Assembly (NCBI RefSeq): GCF_003931915.1
Contig: NZ_RSAA01000035.1
Coordinates: 682,001-746,000 of the forward strand
Origin: Saccharopolyspora rhizosphaerae
GTDB taxonomy: Bacteria > Actinomycetota > Actinomycetes > Mycobacteriales > Pseudonocardiaceae
Direction: 5' to 3'
Length of the DNA: 64,000 nt
The position numbers and the translations under genes are program-made. Shown in pieces: positions 43,407 to 54,429 of this stretch; the first letter of the stretch is position 1; every line of letters starts with the position of its first letter. The notes under the pieces were generated by a model, which did no database searches, was not told where the DNA came from, and saw only the letters and a program-made list of their open reading frames with translations.

Positions 43407-44213
43407 ATGGGCGCCCAGGACACCTACACGCACGGACACCACGAGAGCGTGCTGCGCTCCCACCGGTGGCGGACCGCGGAGAACTCCGCCGGCTACCTGC
43501 TCGGCGACCTCCGCCCCGGCGTCCAGGTGCTGGACGTGGGCTGCGGGCCGGGAACGATCACGCTGGACTTCGCCGAGCGCGTCGCGCCGGGCCGGGTGCT
43601 GGGCATCGACAACGTCGAGGACCCGCTGGAGATCTCCCGCGCCGGCGCCGCCGAGCGCGGGCTGGACAACGTCGAGTTCGAGGTCGCCGACGTCTACCGG
43701 CTGCCCTACGCCGACGACTCCTTCGACGTCGTGCACGCCCACCAGGTCCTGCAGCACCTCACCGACCCCGTCGCCGCGCTCCGCGAGATGCGCCGGGTGT
43801 GCCGCCCCAGCGGTGTCGTCGCCGCCCGCGACGCCGACTACGGCGGCATGCGCTGGTCCCCGGACAACCCCGGTCTGGACCGCTGGCTGGAGCTCTACCG
43901 CTCGGTCGCCCGGCGCAACGACGCCGAACCGGACGCCGGCAAGCACCTCAAGACCTGGGCCCTGCAGGCCGGGTTCACCAACGTCGAGTGCACGGCCTCG
44001 GCCTGGTGCTTCGCCACCCCCGAGGAACGCACGTGGTGGGGCGACCTCTGGGCGGACCGCATCCGCCGGTCCGCCTTCGCCACCCAAGCCACCGGCTACG
44101 GCCTCACCACCGAGGACGAGCTCGAAACCCTCGCCGAGGCCTGGCACGCCTGGCGCGACACCGAGCAGGGCTGGTTCGGAGTCCTCAACAGCGAGATCCG
44201 CTGCCACCCCTGA
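43407..44213 (+). CDS. UbiE-like methyltransferase
   Basis: A 268-residue class I methyltransferase: VLDVGCGPGTITLDFAE, GRVLGIDNVEDPL, FEVADVYRLPYADDSFDVVHAHQVLQHL and LREMRRVCRPSGVV, the UbiE/Methyltransf_11 order. The C-terminal third (TPEERTWWGDLWADRI) is a helical cap. Probably acts on a small molecule. Monocistronic, followed by a repeat region. Confidence 0.88.
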   Translation: MGAQDTYTHGHHESVLRSHRWRTAENSAGYLLGDLRPGVQVLDVGCGPGTITLDFAERVAPGRVLGIDNVEDPLEISRAGAAERGLDNVEFEVADVYRLPYADDSFDVVHAHQVLQHLTDPVAALREMRRVCRPSGVVAARDADYGGMRWSPDNPGLDRWLELYRSVARRNDAEPDAGKHLKTWALQAGFTNVECTASAWCFATPEERTWWGDLWADRIRRSAFATQATGYGLTTEDELETLAEAWHAWRDTEQGWFGVLNSEIRCHP

Positions 44214-44254
44214 CCCTCGACCACGGCCAGGCGCGCAACGACACACCCGAGTAC

Positions 44255-44480
44255 CCCAGCCCAGCCCCGACTCCAGCCCCGACTCCAGCCCCGGCTCCGG
44301 CTCCGGCTCCGGCTCCAGCCCCAGCCCGGCTCCAGCACCAGCCCGGCTCCAGCACCAGCCCCAGCCCGGCTCCAGCACCAGCTGCGGCTGCGGCTTCGGC
44401 TTCGGCTGCGGCTTCGGCTTCGGCTTCGGCTTCGGCTTCGGCTTCGGCTGCGGCTTCGGCTTCGGCTTCGGCTTCGGAAA
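44255..44480. repeat. Hexanucleotide microsatellite (GGCTTC/GGCTCC)
   Basis: About 225 bp built of GGCTTC units (right half) and degenerate CCAGCCCCGGCT-type units (left half). Reads as Ser-Ala or Ala-Glu repeats, but no start, ribosome site or domain supports a protein. Confidence 0.9.
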
Positions 44481-44499
44481 GCGAAGAACTCGAACTCGA

Positions 44500-44786
44500 G
44501 GCCCACAACTACAACCTCGCGAAATGCCCGCCCACTTCCCCTTCGGATTCCGCGCGAATTTCACCAGCAACCCACTCACCTGAACAGACACGCCGAATCC
44601 TCGAACCGCCCGTGTGCGTCGGGGGAGGACATTCGAAGTTCGCGCGAAGTTCGAAGCCGTGGTGGCGGACTCGAACTTCGCCCGAATTCTGACAAAGCAG
44701 CGCTTTGACCTGGCCAGACACGCCGGATGCCGCGAGGGGTGCGCGTGTGCCGGGGTGGGAGGGCGGGTTCGGGGTCGGGGTCTCGG
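44500..44786. repeat. Dispersed palindromic repeat, lone copy
   Basis: The core at 44632-44655 reads TTCGAAGTTCGCGCGAAGTT-CGAA, near-perfect palindrome, with GACACGCCG boxes at 44588 and 44716. Same family as the array at 25690-26885, where GACACACCGG and TCGAANTTCGCGCGAA recur. Confidence 0.75.
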
Positions 44787-45674
44787 TCAGTTGTGCTGTT
44801 CTCTGGCTGCGAATTCTGCCCAGAAGTCCCGCAGCTGCTCGTAGCGGGCGGCGACCTCCTCGGCGTCGTCGCTCTCCATGGCGTCGACGATGGCGTGGAC
44901 GTCCTCCGCCGAGGTGTCGGCCTCGAGGTCGGCCGGAGTCATGAGCTGCACCAGCCCGCCGTAGTCGAGCTCGACCGCGCTGTGCGGGTGGAAGCGCTCC
45001 AGCCAGCGGCCCGTCTCCTTGAGGATCTTGGTCGGGCCGTCCTCGCCGATCGACTGCTTCGCGACCGAGTGCGCGCGGGCCACCCGGCGACGGGCATCGG
45101 CCATCGCGACCCGCCAGCAGACGCGGCGGCGTCCGGGCTCGGTGAACACGCAGCGCTCCGTGGGGTCCACCACGACGAACCAGGGCAGCGGGACCGTCCA
45201 CGTCGAGGACAACACGTGCACCGCGCCACCGGCCAGCTCGCTGACCACCGCGCCCGCGCGCGAGCGCGCCGTCTCCGCCGAGTCCGCCAGAGCGGCCGTG
45301 CGCAGCGGGATCTCGGCATCGCCCAGGAAGCCCACCAGCGCCGCAGCGGCACGCCCCCGCACGTCCAGCGGGCACACCAAGGTCCCCGGGCCGACGGTCG
45401 CGGCGGGCGCGGTGGGCACGTCCTCCGGTTCCAGCACGAGGACTCCGCCCAAGCCCTGGACCTCGCCCTTGGCGTTCTCCCCGGGCAACAACCGGGGTGG
45501 GGCGGCGAGCTGGCTGCGCAGCCACAGCTGCTGCTCCCACTGCCCCGCGTCGAACGGGTCCACGGTCCCCCGCTCCACCGCGGCTTCGACTTCCTCGCGC
45601 AGCGGTGGCTCGAACGACGACAAGGGCTCGTAAACCCTCAGGTAGGCGACGAACGGCTCTGGCACAGCGAGCAT
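44787..45674 (-). CDS. Conserved actinobacterial protein of unknown function
   Basis: A 295-residue cytoplasmic-looking protein that I cannot assign. Blocks that look conserved: PFVAYLRVYEPLSSF near the start, TWTVPLPWFVVVDPTER in the middle and AMADARRRVARAHSVAKQSIGEDGPTKILKETGRWLERFHP toward the end. No membrane segment or nucleotide motif. Divergent from DUF3073. ATG 45674 is the first Met consistent with the conserved start. Confidence 0.75.
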   Translation of the reverse strand: MLAVPEPFVAYLRVYEPLSSFEPPLREEVEAAVERGTVDPFDAGQWEQQLWLRSQLAAPPRLLPGENAKGEVQGLGGVLVLEPEDVPTAPAATVGPGTLVCPLDVRGRAAAALVGFLGDAEIPLRTAALADSAETARSRAGAVVSELAGGAVHVLSSTWTVPLPWFVVVDPTERCVFTEPGRRRVCWRVAMADARRRVARAHSVAKQSIGEDGPTKILKETGRWLERFHPHSAVELDYGGLVQLMTPADLEADTSAEDVHAIVDAMESDDAEEVAARYEQLRDFWAEFAAREQHN

Positions 45675-45911
45675 GGTGTCATGTCGGGTGGGAGCGCCAT
45701 CGCGCGACTCACGAGCTCGTCCGATCCGCCCCGGCGACGTGATCAGATCGAGCGAGGGACACATCACCCAAGACACGGCCGCCAACTCGCGGCACCACGT
45801 CGCGTTCAACCGCCTCGACACGGTACGGTAGTTACAGGAAAAGTTGTCGAGATCATGCGGGGCCGGCTTTCCCCTGTCCGCCCCGCACACCCTGTGCGAG
45901 GGGGTCGAGCC

Positions 45912-46100
45912 ATGGGGCGCGGCCGGGCTAAGGCCAAGCAGACGAAGGTGGCCCGCGAGCTTAAGTACAGTTCCCCGTCCATGGACATAGAGGCGCTGCA
46001 GCGCGAGCTGTCGACCTCTGAGTCCGGCGAGTGGTCCAGCGAAGACCGCGATGACTCGTACGACGACGGGTACGACGACTACGACTACGGTCGACGTTGA
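45912..46100 (+). CDS. DUF3073 small protein
   Basis: Sixty-two residues starting MGRGRAKAKQTKVARELKYS and ending in an acidic Asp/Tyr-rich tail. This is the DUF3073 family, found across actinobacteria next to purM (M. tuberculosis Rv0810c). Function unknown; the basic head and acidic tail suggest nucleic-acid or ribosome association. Followed by two strong hairpins. Confidence 0.92.
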   Translation: MGRGRAKAKQTKVARELKYSSPSMDIEALQRELSTSESGEWSSEDRDDSYDDGYDDYDYGRR

Positions 46101-46195
46101 CGCATTCCTCCAGCGAGAACAGCGGTTGAACGCTGTTCGCTCGATGGGCGGCGTGCGTCGCTGAGCTCGCAGGACCCAACAGGAGCACGGCGTGG

Positions 46196-46229
46196 AGTGG
46201 CGCCGCCGGTTGCGACCGGCGGCGCCACT
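46196..46229 (+). terminator. Hairpin after DUF3073
   Basis: A 15-bp perfect stem with loop TGCG. Confidence 0.75.
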
Positions 46230-46255
46230 CACGTGTGCGTGCACCCTGATAGCGA

Positions 46256-46296
46256 CACGAGGGGCGGTGCGGGAACTCCCCGCACCGCCCCTCGTG
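46256..46296. terminator. Second strong hairpin
   Basis: An 18-bp perfect stem with a 5-base loop, 27 bp after the first. Confidence 0.7.
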
Positions 46297-46650
46297 CTGC
46301 GCGAACGCGGCCCTCCAACGGGTGATCGCCGGTGCGCCGGGAATCCTCGGCGGGGTCCGCTCGTTGTAAGGGGTGCCGGCGTCGTGCGCGTGCCCCCGGG
46401 CTCCAACCACCGCCTGCTGGGAATACCGTTCGGCTGGAGCCCATCAGTGCCACCCGCCGAGAGGCGGCCCGCACGCGCCGGCCCTTCTTGCAGGCCCACG
46501 GTCAGGGCCGAACCTCACGCACCCGCCACCGGGCTCGAGCGCTGCCTGCAGCGACGACGAGCGTGCCCGGGCTGCGTGGAAGAAGCCTCTCCTGACCGGC
46601 GTCAGGTCGACCGGTCACCGACCTGACCGGCGGGCTTCCAGGTGGAGACG
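46297..46650. other. Intergenic region, no gene recognised
   Basis: About 350 bp between terminators of DUF3073 and purM. GC-rich frames look random; no repeat found. Confidence 0.5.
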
Positions 46651-46685
46651 ACGAGGCGCGGCACGCCACGCGTGCCGCGCCTCGT
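46651..46685 (-). terminator. Hairpin terminator after purM
   Basis: A 15-bp perfect stem (46651-46665 with 46671-46685), ten bases past the purM stop. Confidence 0.8.
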
Positions 46686-46694
46686 CCTCGTTCG

Positions 46695-47819
<1,125 letters not shown>

Positions 47820-47889
47820 ATCTAGTGCGATTTGCGATTCGCCGGACGCGCAATCCTGGCACGGCCAACGCTACGCGGCGACGGCGAGG

Positions 47890-49491
47890 TCAGGGCCGTT
47901 GCAACGCGTCTTCCGCCCCGTAACCGCTGGGCAGCACGGGCTCGGCCGGCCCGGCCACACCGCGCTCCTCGCCGAGGCCTTCGAGCAGGTACTTGCCGAG
48001 CCGCGCGTCGTCCGGCAGCGGGATCGGGTACTCGCCGTCGAAGCACGCCGCGCACAGCCGGTTGCTGGGCTGCTCGGTCGCGGCGATGAGGCCGTCCAGC
48101 GAGACGTAGCCGAGGCTGTCGGCGCCGACCGAGCGGCGCACGCCGTCGTCGTCGAGGCCGTTGGCGATCAGCTCCGCGCGGGAGGCGAAGTCGATGCCGT
48201 AGAAGCAGGGCCACTTCACCGGCGGCGAGGCGATCCGCACGTGCACCTCGACGGCTCCGGCCTCGCGCAGCATCCGCACCAGCGCGCGCTGGGTGTTGCC
48301 GCGCACGATGGAGTCGTCGACCACGACCAGCCGCTTGCCGCGGATGACCTCGCGCAGCGGGTTGAGCTTGAGCCGGATGCCGAGCTGGCGGATCGTCTGC
48401 GAGGGCTGGATGAACGTCCGGCCCACGTAGGAGTTCTTGACCAGGCCGGTGCCGTACGGGATGCCGGAGGCCTGGGCGTAGCCGACCGCGGCCGGCGTGC
48501 CCGACTCGGGGACCGGGATGACCAGGTCCGCGTCGACCGGGTGCTCCTTGGCCAGGCGACGACCGATCTCCACGCGGGTGCCGTGCACCGTGCGACCGGC
48601 GATGGTGGTGTCCGGGCGCGCCAGGTAGACGTACTCGAAGATGCAGCCCTTGGGCTTCGGGCTGGCGAACGACTGCGAGCGCAGCCCGTCGGCGTCGATG
48701 GCCAGCAGCTCGCCCGGCTCGACCTCGCGGACGAACGACGCTCCGACGATGTCCAGCGCTGCGGTCTCGCTGGCGACCACCCAGCCGCGCTCGAGGCGGC
48801 CGAGCACCAGCGGACGCACGCCCTGCGGGTCGCGCACCGCGTAGAGGGTGTCCTCGTCGCAGAAGACCATCGAGAACGCACCGGAGACGGTGGGGAAGAG
48901 CTCCATCGCGGCCTGCTCCAGGCCGATGTCCGCGGCCTTGGCCGCGAGCATCCCGGTGACCAGGTCGGAATCGCTGGTGGCGCGGTCGCAACCGTTGGCG
49001 GGCGATGAGAGGTTGCCGCCGTCGACGCGGCCGTACTCGTCGGCGCGGTCCAGCAGCTCGGCGGTGTTCACGAGGTTGCCGTTGTGGCCGAGCGCGAGGC
49101 CGCTGCCGGTGCCGGTGGTGCGGAACGTCGGCTGCGCGTTCTCCCACGAGCCCCCACCGGTGGTGGAGTAGCGGCAGTGCCCGACGGCGACGTGGCCGTG
49201 CAGCGACGCGAGGGTCTGCTCGGTGAACACCTGGCTGACCAGGCCCAAGTCCTTGTAGACGACCACCTGGGAACCGTCGCCGACGGCGATCCCGGCGGCT
49301 TCCTGGCCTCGGTGCTGGAGGGCGTAGAGCCCGTAGAACGAGAGCTTGGCGACTTCCTCACCAGGGGCCCACACACCGAAGACGCCGCACTCCTCGTGCG
49401 GAACATCGCGTTCGAGGGCTGCCGGGGTGTCGAAGGTCGGGAAGGGAAGGTCCGTTGTCGTGCTGGCATGTGCCGGACGGTCGGTGACCAC
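47890..49491 (-). CDS. purF: Amidophosphoribosyltransferase PurF
   Basis: A 533-residue enzyme for the first committed purine step (PRPP plus glutamine). The propeptide (1-34) precedes the N-terminal nucleophile Cys35 in EECGVFGV. The glutaminase domain has HRGQEAAGI and GHCRYSTTG. The phosphoribosyl domain has the PRPP loop VVVDDSIVRGNTQ and cysteines near the C-terminus that may hold the iron-sulfur cluster of the Bacillus-type enzyme. GTG start behind GGGAG. Confidence 0.96.
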   Translation of the reverse strand: MVTDRPAHASTTTDLPFPTFDTPAALERDVPHEECGVFGVWAPGEEVAKLSFYGLYALQHRGQEAAGIAVGDGSQVVVYKDLGLVSQVFTEQTLASLHGHVAVGHCRYSTTGGGSWENAQPTFRTTGTGSGLALGHNGNLVNTAELLDRADEYGRVDGGNLSSPANGCDRATSDSDLVTGMLAAKAADIGLEQAAMELFPTVSGAFSMVFCDEDTLYAVRDPQGVRPLVLGRLERGWVVASETAALDIVGASFVREVEPGELLAIDADGLRSQSFASPKPKGCIFEYVYLARPDTTIAGRTVHGTRVEIGRRLAKEHPVDADLVIPVPESGTPAAVGYAQASGIPYGTGLVKNSYVGRTFIQPSQTIRQLGIRLKLNPLREVIRGKRLVVVDDSIVRGNTQRALVRMLREAGAVEVHVRIASPPVKWPCFYGIDFASRAELIANGLDDDGVRRSVGADSLGYVSLDGLIAATEQPSNRLCAACFDGEYPIPLPDDARLGKYLLEGLGEERGVAGPAEPVLPSGYGAEDALQRP

Positions 49492-49605
49492 CGAGAACTC
49501 CCTGGATGACGGAGCCGGAGTTACACCTCAGTGTAAGGCTCGTGAAACCTGCACGAACCCCACCCGATGCGTGTCAGCCATCTCATCACCGCACGTGACG
49601 TGCGG

Positions 49606-49998
49606 TCACCCGACCCGCTCGAGGCGGACCAGAGGCAGCCACTGGGACACGTCGGAGCGCGGCCCCGAGGCGGTGAGCCGGCCGCTGTCGACGGCTTCGC
49701 CCCAGGTCACGTGGCCGGTGGCGAGCTGCAGCCAGGTTCGCGGGTCGGTCTCGACGACGTTGGGCGGGGTGCCGCGGGTGTGCCGCGGGCCTTCGACGCA
49801 CTGCACCGCGGCGAACGGCGGGACGCGCACCTCGACGCTGCCCCCGGGCGCGATCTGCTCCAGCGTGCGCAGGCTCAGGCGTACGGCTTTGGCGAGATCG
49901 GGACGGGCCGGGCGGCGCTCGGGGTCCTCGAGCCAGTCGCGGAGGGCGGTGACCGCCGCGCGCATCTCCCCGGGGTTCACAGCACCGCGCTTCGCCAT
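49606..49998 (-). CDS. Sterol-carrier-family protein
   Basis: A 130-residue small protein of the actinobacterial sterol-carrier-like group next to purF (M. tuberculosis Rv0807 position). VEVRVPPFAAVQCVEG and TWLQLATGHVTWGEAVDSGRLTASG are the SCP2-like strands. Ligand unknown. ATG 49998 chosen; the open frame to 50118 lacks support. Confidence 0.85.
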   Translation of the reverse strand: MAKRGAVNPGEMRAAVTALRDWLEDPERRPARPDLAKAVRLSLRTLEQIAPGGSVEVRVPPFAAVQCVEGPRHTRGTPPNVVETDPRTWLQLATGHVTWGEAVDSGRLTASGPRSDVSQWLPLVRLERVG

Positions 49999-50519
49999 AC
50001 CAGGGATTTTAGTGCGAAGGCCTGTTCGGGCTTCGCACGGCGGTACCGGTGGCGGAAACCACCGTGCGGGAACGCATCGGCTCCCTGGACGCCGCCACTC
50101 CTGGTCCACGCCGCGCACCGCGGTGCGGTGTCCTCATCACGAAGCCGCTCGAAACGTGCGGCGGCGGCTGAGTCCTCACGGTCGGCACGCGGCGTCCGTC
50201 GACACGCGGCGTCGCGGTGTCCTCGCCACCGAGCCGTCTGCAGCGGCGGCCTGGCCCCCACCTTCGAGTTCTCGGGATGGATCGAAGAGTCCGACGTTCC
50301 CGTTCGAAGTTCTCGCGGAGTTCGGCGGGGCTCCGCGCCGCAGAGAGCTGGACAGCGGTCCGCCGCCTTCGCGGTTGTCGCCGCTCCTGCACCGGGATGT
50401 GCGGCTTCGCCGCGTGGTGGACGGCTCCGCGCGGTCGGCACGGCCGGGACGACCGCGCGCCTCGGTTCCGGTGCGGTGACCGGGGCCGAGGCGCCTCATC
50501 GATCCGCCCGCGGGCGGTG
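49999..50519. other. Intergenic region with a degenerate palindrome copy
   Basis: About 520 bp. A weak match to the dispersed palindrome occurs near 50310-50330 (GTTCGAAGTTCTCGCGGAG). No gene is recognisable. Confidence 0.4.
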
Positions 50520-51320
50520 TCACAGCCAGCCGAGCTTGACCGCCTGCATGCCGGCCTGGAACCGGGTCTCGACGCCGAGCCGTGAGATGAGCTCGCGCAC
50601 CCGCCGGTGCGCCGTGCGGGCGCTGAAGCCCATCAACCTTCCTATGGTGTCGTCGGTCGCGCCCGAGGCCAGCAGGGAGAGGATCCAGCGCTCCTCCTCC
50701 GTCGGCCTCAGCTCGTTGCCGTCGAGGTCCTGGTTGGCCGTGAACGGCGCCGCGTAGCGCCACAGGTCCTCGAAGATGCGGGCGACCGCCGCCAGCATCG
50801 CCGAACTGCGCACCACCACCGCGCTCTCCACCGACGTCTCGGTGACGGTGAGCGGCAGCAGCGCGATCTCGTTGTCGACCATGATCAGCTTGGTCGGCGC
50901 CACGTGGATCACCCGCGCCTGCTCGCCCATCGCGACGAGCTTCGTGGTGATGTCCAGCTGCGGTGGCCGGGCGAGCGCCGAGCGGTCGTAGAGCACCTGG
51001 TAGCGCACGCCCTCGGCGAGCTTGCGCGATTCCAGGGAGTCCAGCGTTCCGGTCTGCGCGTACGGCGGTTTGGCGACGCCCTGGACCAGGTGGGTGGCGG
51101 CGGCCTGCAGCTCGTAGGCGGCCCAGCCGACCCGCTTGGCCCCGTGCACGACTTGCAGCACTCCGCCGCTGCCCGCCTGCGTCCGGGCCGCGCGGGTGAC
51201 CGACGCGACCTGCGCTTGGACGGTGCGCTGGCTGATCTGCTCCGGTGCGGTCGACTCCCCGCCCGGTTCGGCCACCTCGGTCGGCGCCTTGGTCAATTCC
51301 TCGGTGTATCCGGGTAACAC
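50520..51320 (-). CDS. LuxR-type/TrmB-like regulator
   Basis: A 266-residue regulator. The C-terminal LuxR helix-turn-helix is ERWILSLLASGATDDTIGRL then MGFSARTAHRRVRELISRLG. The middle (residues 95-190) resembles the phospholipase-D-like domain of TrmB-type regulators (VRYQVLYDRSAL, ARVIHVAPTKLIMVD). The N-terminus has a helix-turn-helix-like VQGVAKPPYAQTGTLDSLESR. GTG 51320 follows GGAGGG. It lies downstream of the subtilisin gene, a possible target. Confidence 0.82.
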   Translation of the reverse strand: MLPGYTEELTKAPTEVAEPGGESTAPEQISQRTVQAQVASVTRAARTQAGSGGVLQVVHGAKRVGWAAYELQAAATHLVQGVAKPPYAQTGTLDSLESRKLAEGVRYQVLYDRSALARPPQLDITTKLVAMGEQARVIHVAPTKLIMVDNEIALLPLTVTETSVESAVVVRSSAMLAAVARIFEDLWRYAAPFTANQDLDGNELRPTEEERWILSLLASGATDDTIGRLMGFSARTAHRRVRELISRLGVETRFQAGMQAVKLGWL

Positions 51321-51530
51321 GGCACATCCCTCCTCGATGTGCCCCGGCGGAACCCGGCCCGCACGGGCGCGGGAACCGCAATGGACACTGAGCTCCCCCT
51401 GTTGATTGGCAAACGTAACCACCGGGAACCACCGCCGGAACCGACTTCGGAAAGCCGGCACGGGCAACCCCAGCAGGTCAGCCCGATCGGCCGAGTCCCA
51501 GCACCCCCGAACGCAGCAGCGGTGAAGCAC

Positions 51531-51567
51531 CGCGGGCCCTCCCTGAAGCGCTCAGGAAGGGCCCGCG
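51531..51567 (-). terminator. Hairpin terminator after the subtilisin
   Basis: A 16-bp stem with one mismatch and a 5-base loop, 22 bp past the stop. Confidence 0.75.
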
Positions 51568-51589
51568 ACGGCTCTCTCGCTTCAGGCGA

Positions 51590-52762
<1,173 letters not shown>

Positions 52763-53075
52763 GCGTTCCCCTCCTTCAGAACGGTTCCGCTCGGGTGGGG
52801 CCGAGCGGAGGTGTTGCAGAGCGGAACGTAACCAGCGAGGACACTCGTACGGGCGACGTTGGCGATTTTGCGCCACACAATCGGACGTTGGGGTCAACGT
52901 ATTCCCAGGGAAGCCCGTCCTACCGGGAATGAGCAGCTGAAACCGGGGCAGGCGCAAGGGGCCGAACAGCCCGCCGATCGCCGGATTTCCCAGTTGTTAC
53001 CGGCAAGTAGAGGTAACAGTCCGTACTCGATGTGGCGAACGGTGTGGACGCCTTGGGGCGTTCCTCGAACGTGCT
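52763..53075. other. Intergenic region with an inverted repeat
   Basis: About 310 bp. TGTTACC (52995-53001) and GGTAACA (53012-53018) form a 7-bp inverted repeat with a 10-bp gap, about 230 bp before the protease start and close after the PRC-barrel stop; a possible operator or terminator. Confidence 0.45.
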
Positions 53076-53492
53076 CTAGCGGGTGGCGGCGACCCAGCGC
53101 CGCAGCCGCAGCCGGACCGATTCGACGTACTCGTCCGACTGCTCGCCATCACCGTCGTCGACTCCGGGGTCGACGCCGTAGGTCATCCCGTAGTAGCGGT
53201 ACAGCGCGCGCTCCGTCGCCAGCGGGAGGTCGCCCTGCTCCAGGTCGACCCGCGGCGCCAGGCGCACCGCCTCCTTGCCGACCGAGACGGTCAGCGTGTC
53301 GCCGTCGAACGCGGCGCCGTCCAGGGGGACGAAGCTCTCGTTGGTGCCGAAAAGACCGGTTTGGACCGTGATCCACGCGGGTTGCTCGGTGTCGTCGTCG
53401 ATGAACAGCTGTCCCACGATGCCGATCCGCTGACCGGCCGGGTCGAAGACCTCGCATCCGAACATCCGCAACGCTTCACGCTGACCGATCAT
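53076..53492 (-). CDS. PRC-barrel domain protein
   Basis: A 138-residue PRC-barrel protein: FGCEVFDPAGQRIGIVGQLFIDD and AWITVQTGLFGTNESFVPLDG are the first and middle barrel strands, followed by an acidic linker and a basic end. Often a stress or RNA-maturation accessory domain. ATG 53492 follows GGGGAGGGG. Confidence 0.88.
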   Translation of the reverse strand: MIGQREALRMFGCEVFDPAGQRIGIVGQLFIDDDTEQPAWITVQTGLFGTNESFVPLDGAAFDGDTLTVSVGKEAVRLAPRVDLEQGDLPLATERALYRYYGMTYGVDPGVDDGDGEQSDEYVESVRLRLRRWVAATR

Positions 53493-53678
53493 CGAACACC
53501 CCTCCCCCGAAGACCCGGGAACCAAGTCTCCCCCTTCAGCGGTCGGGATGGCACCTCAGAACGGCGGACTGACCTCTTCGGACCACTCCGGGCCAGAAAT
53601 GGGACCCTTTCCACGGGAACGCTCGGCAGTCGCGGGGCGTGTTCTTTGTCCAGCCGAGTAACGGGAGCCTCGAACCCC

Positions 53679-54251
53679 ATGACCGAACCCACGCCGCCGA
53701 TCACCGACGAGATGCGCGCGCACGCCAAGGAGAACCCGAACACCTGGCTGTACATCGCCGATCCGGGTTACGCGCAGGACGAAGCCGGCGACATGCCGCC
53801 GGAGGGCGTCGTGGGTGCGTACCGCATCGACGAGAACGGGGAGATCGACGAGGAGTTCCAGTTCAACGAGCAGTACATCCCCTCGGACCTGATGCTGCAC
53901 CGGCCGGAGCCGAGCAACGACCTGGAGCGCGTGCTCGACGAGATCGCCGACGGCGAGCGCCCGGAGGACGACCTGCCCAGGGCGGTGCTGGCCGGTGAGG
54001 TCATGCTCTACGCGCCTTCGGCCGAGGACCGCAACATCTACACGGCGGAGATGTCCGACGGTTCCACCCTCGTCCCGGCCTGCACCTCGGCGTCCCGGGT
54101 GCCCCAGGACTGGCCCGGCTACCGCACGATCCCGGGTTCGTGGCTGCCCGACGTCCTCGGCGGCTACGACCTCGGCCTCAACCTCCACGAAGCGGTCCAG
54201 GCGGTCATCCCGAACGCGGTCCTCGTCCAGTTCGCCGAAGAAGGCGAGTAG
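53679..54251 (+). CDS. Type VII secretion-associated-like protein
   Basis: A 190-residue acidic protein: TPPITDEMRAHAKENPNTWL then VVGAYRIDENGEIDEEFQFN, EPSNDLERVLDEIADG, and SEDRN-like phrases. The layout matches proteins annotated as type VII secretion system-associated in Pseudonocardiaceae and Streptomyces. No ESX gene is nearby, so the name is tentative. Confidence 0.6.
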   Translation: MTEPTPPITDEMRAHAKENPNTWLYIADPGYAQDEAGDMPPEGVVGAYRIDENGEIDEEFQFNEQYIPSDLMLHRPEPSNDLERVLDEIADGERPEDDLPRAVLAGEVMLYAPSAEDRNIYTAEMSDGSTLVPACTSASRVPQDWPGYRTIPGSWLPDVLGGYDLGLNLHEAVQAVIPNAVLVQFAEEGE

Positions 54252-54316
54252 GACGAGCACTCCACCACCGCGGCGGAGGTGCGAGCTTCAGCCGACACCG
54301 CGGTTCCTCGCTCGAC

Positions 54317-54360
54317 CGGGCGGGGGCGGACATGTCGCGCGACATGTCCCTCCCCGCCCG
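54317..54360. promoter_or_regulatory. Long imperfect palindrome with perfect 22-bp core
   Basis: The core 54328-54349 (GGACATGTCGC/GCGACATGTCC) is a perfect palindrome; outer arms CGGGCGGGG and CCCCGCCCG extend it to a 44-base hairpin with one 2-bp mismatch. It lies between the T7SS-associated-like gene and the GH15 gene. Confidence 0.8.
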
Positions 54361-54429
54361 ATCAGGTGGCTCCGGAGCAGCGAGACGTGACGCTGGCCGC
54401 TGATCCCGCTCGAACGTAAGGTCGGCAGG

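Noticed and set aside
44185-44508. Glu-Ala and Ser-Ala repeat frames in the microsatellite
   Set aside because: Pure reading of a hexanucleotide tract; every frame stays open because the repeat has no stop.
46192-46626. 144-codon frame between DUF3073 and purM
   Set aside because: It runs through two strong hairpins and has shadow-like Arg/Pro/Ala composition.
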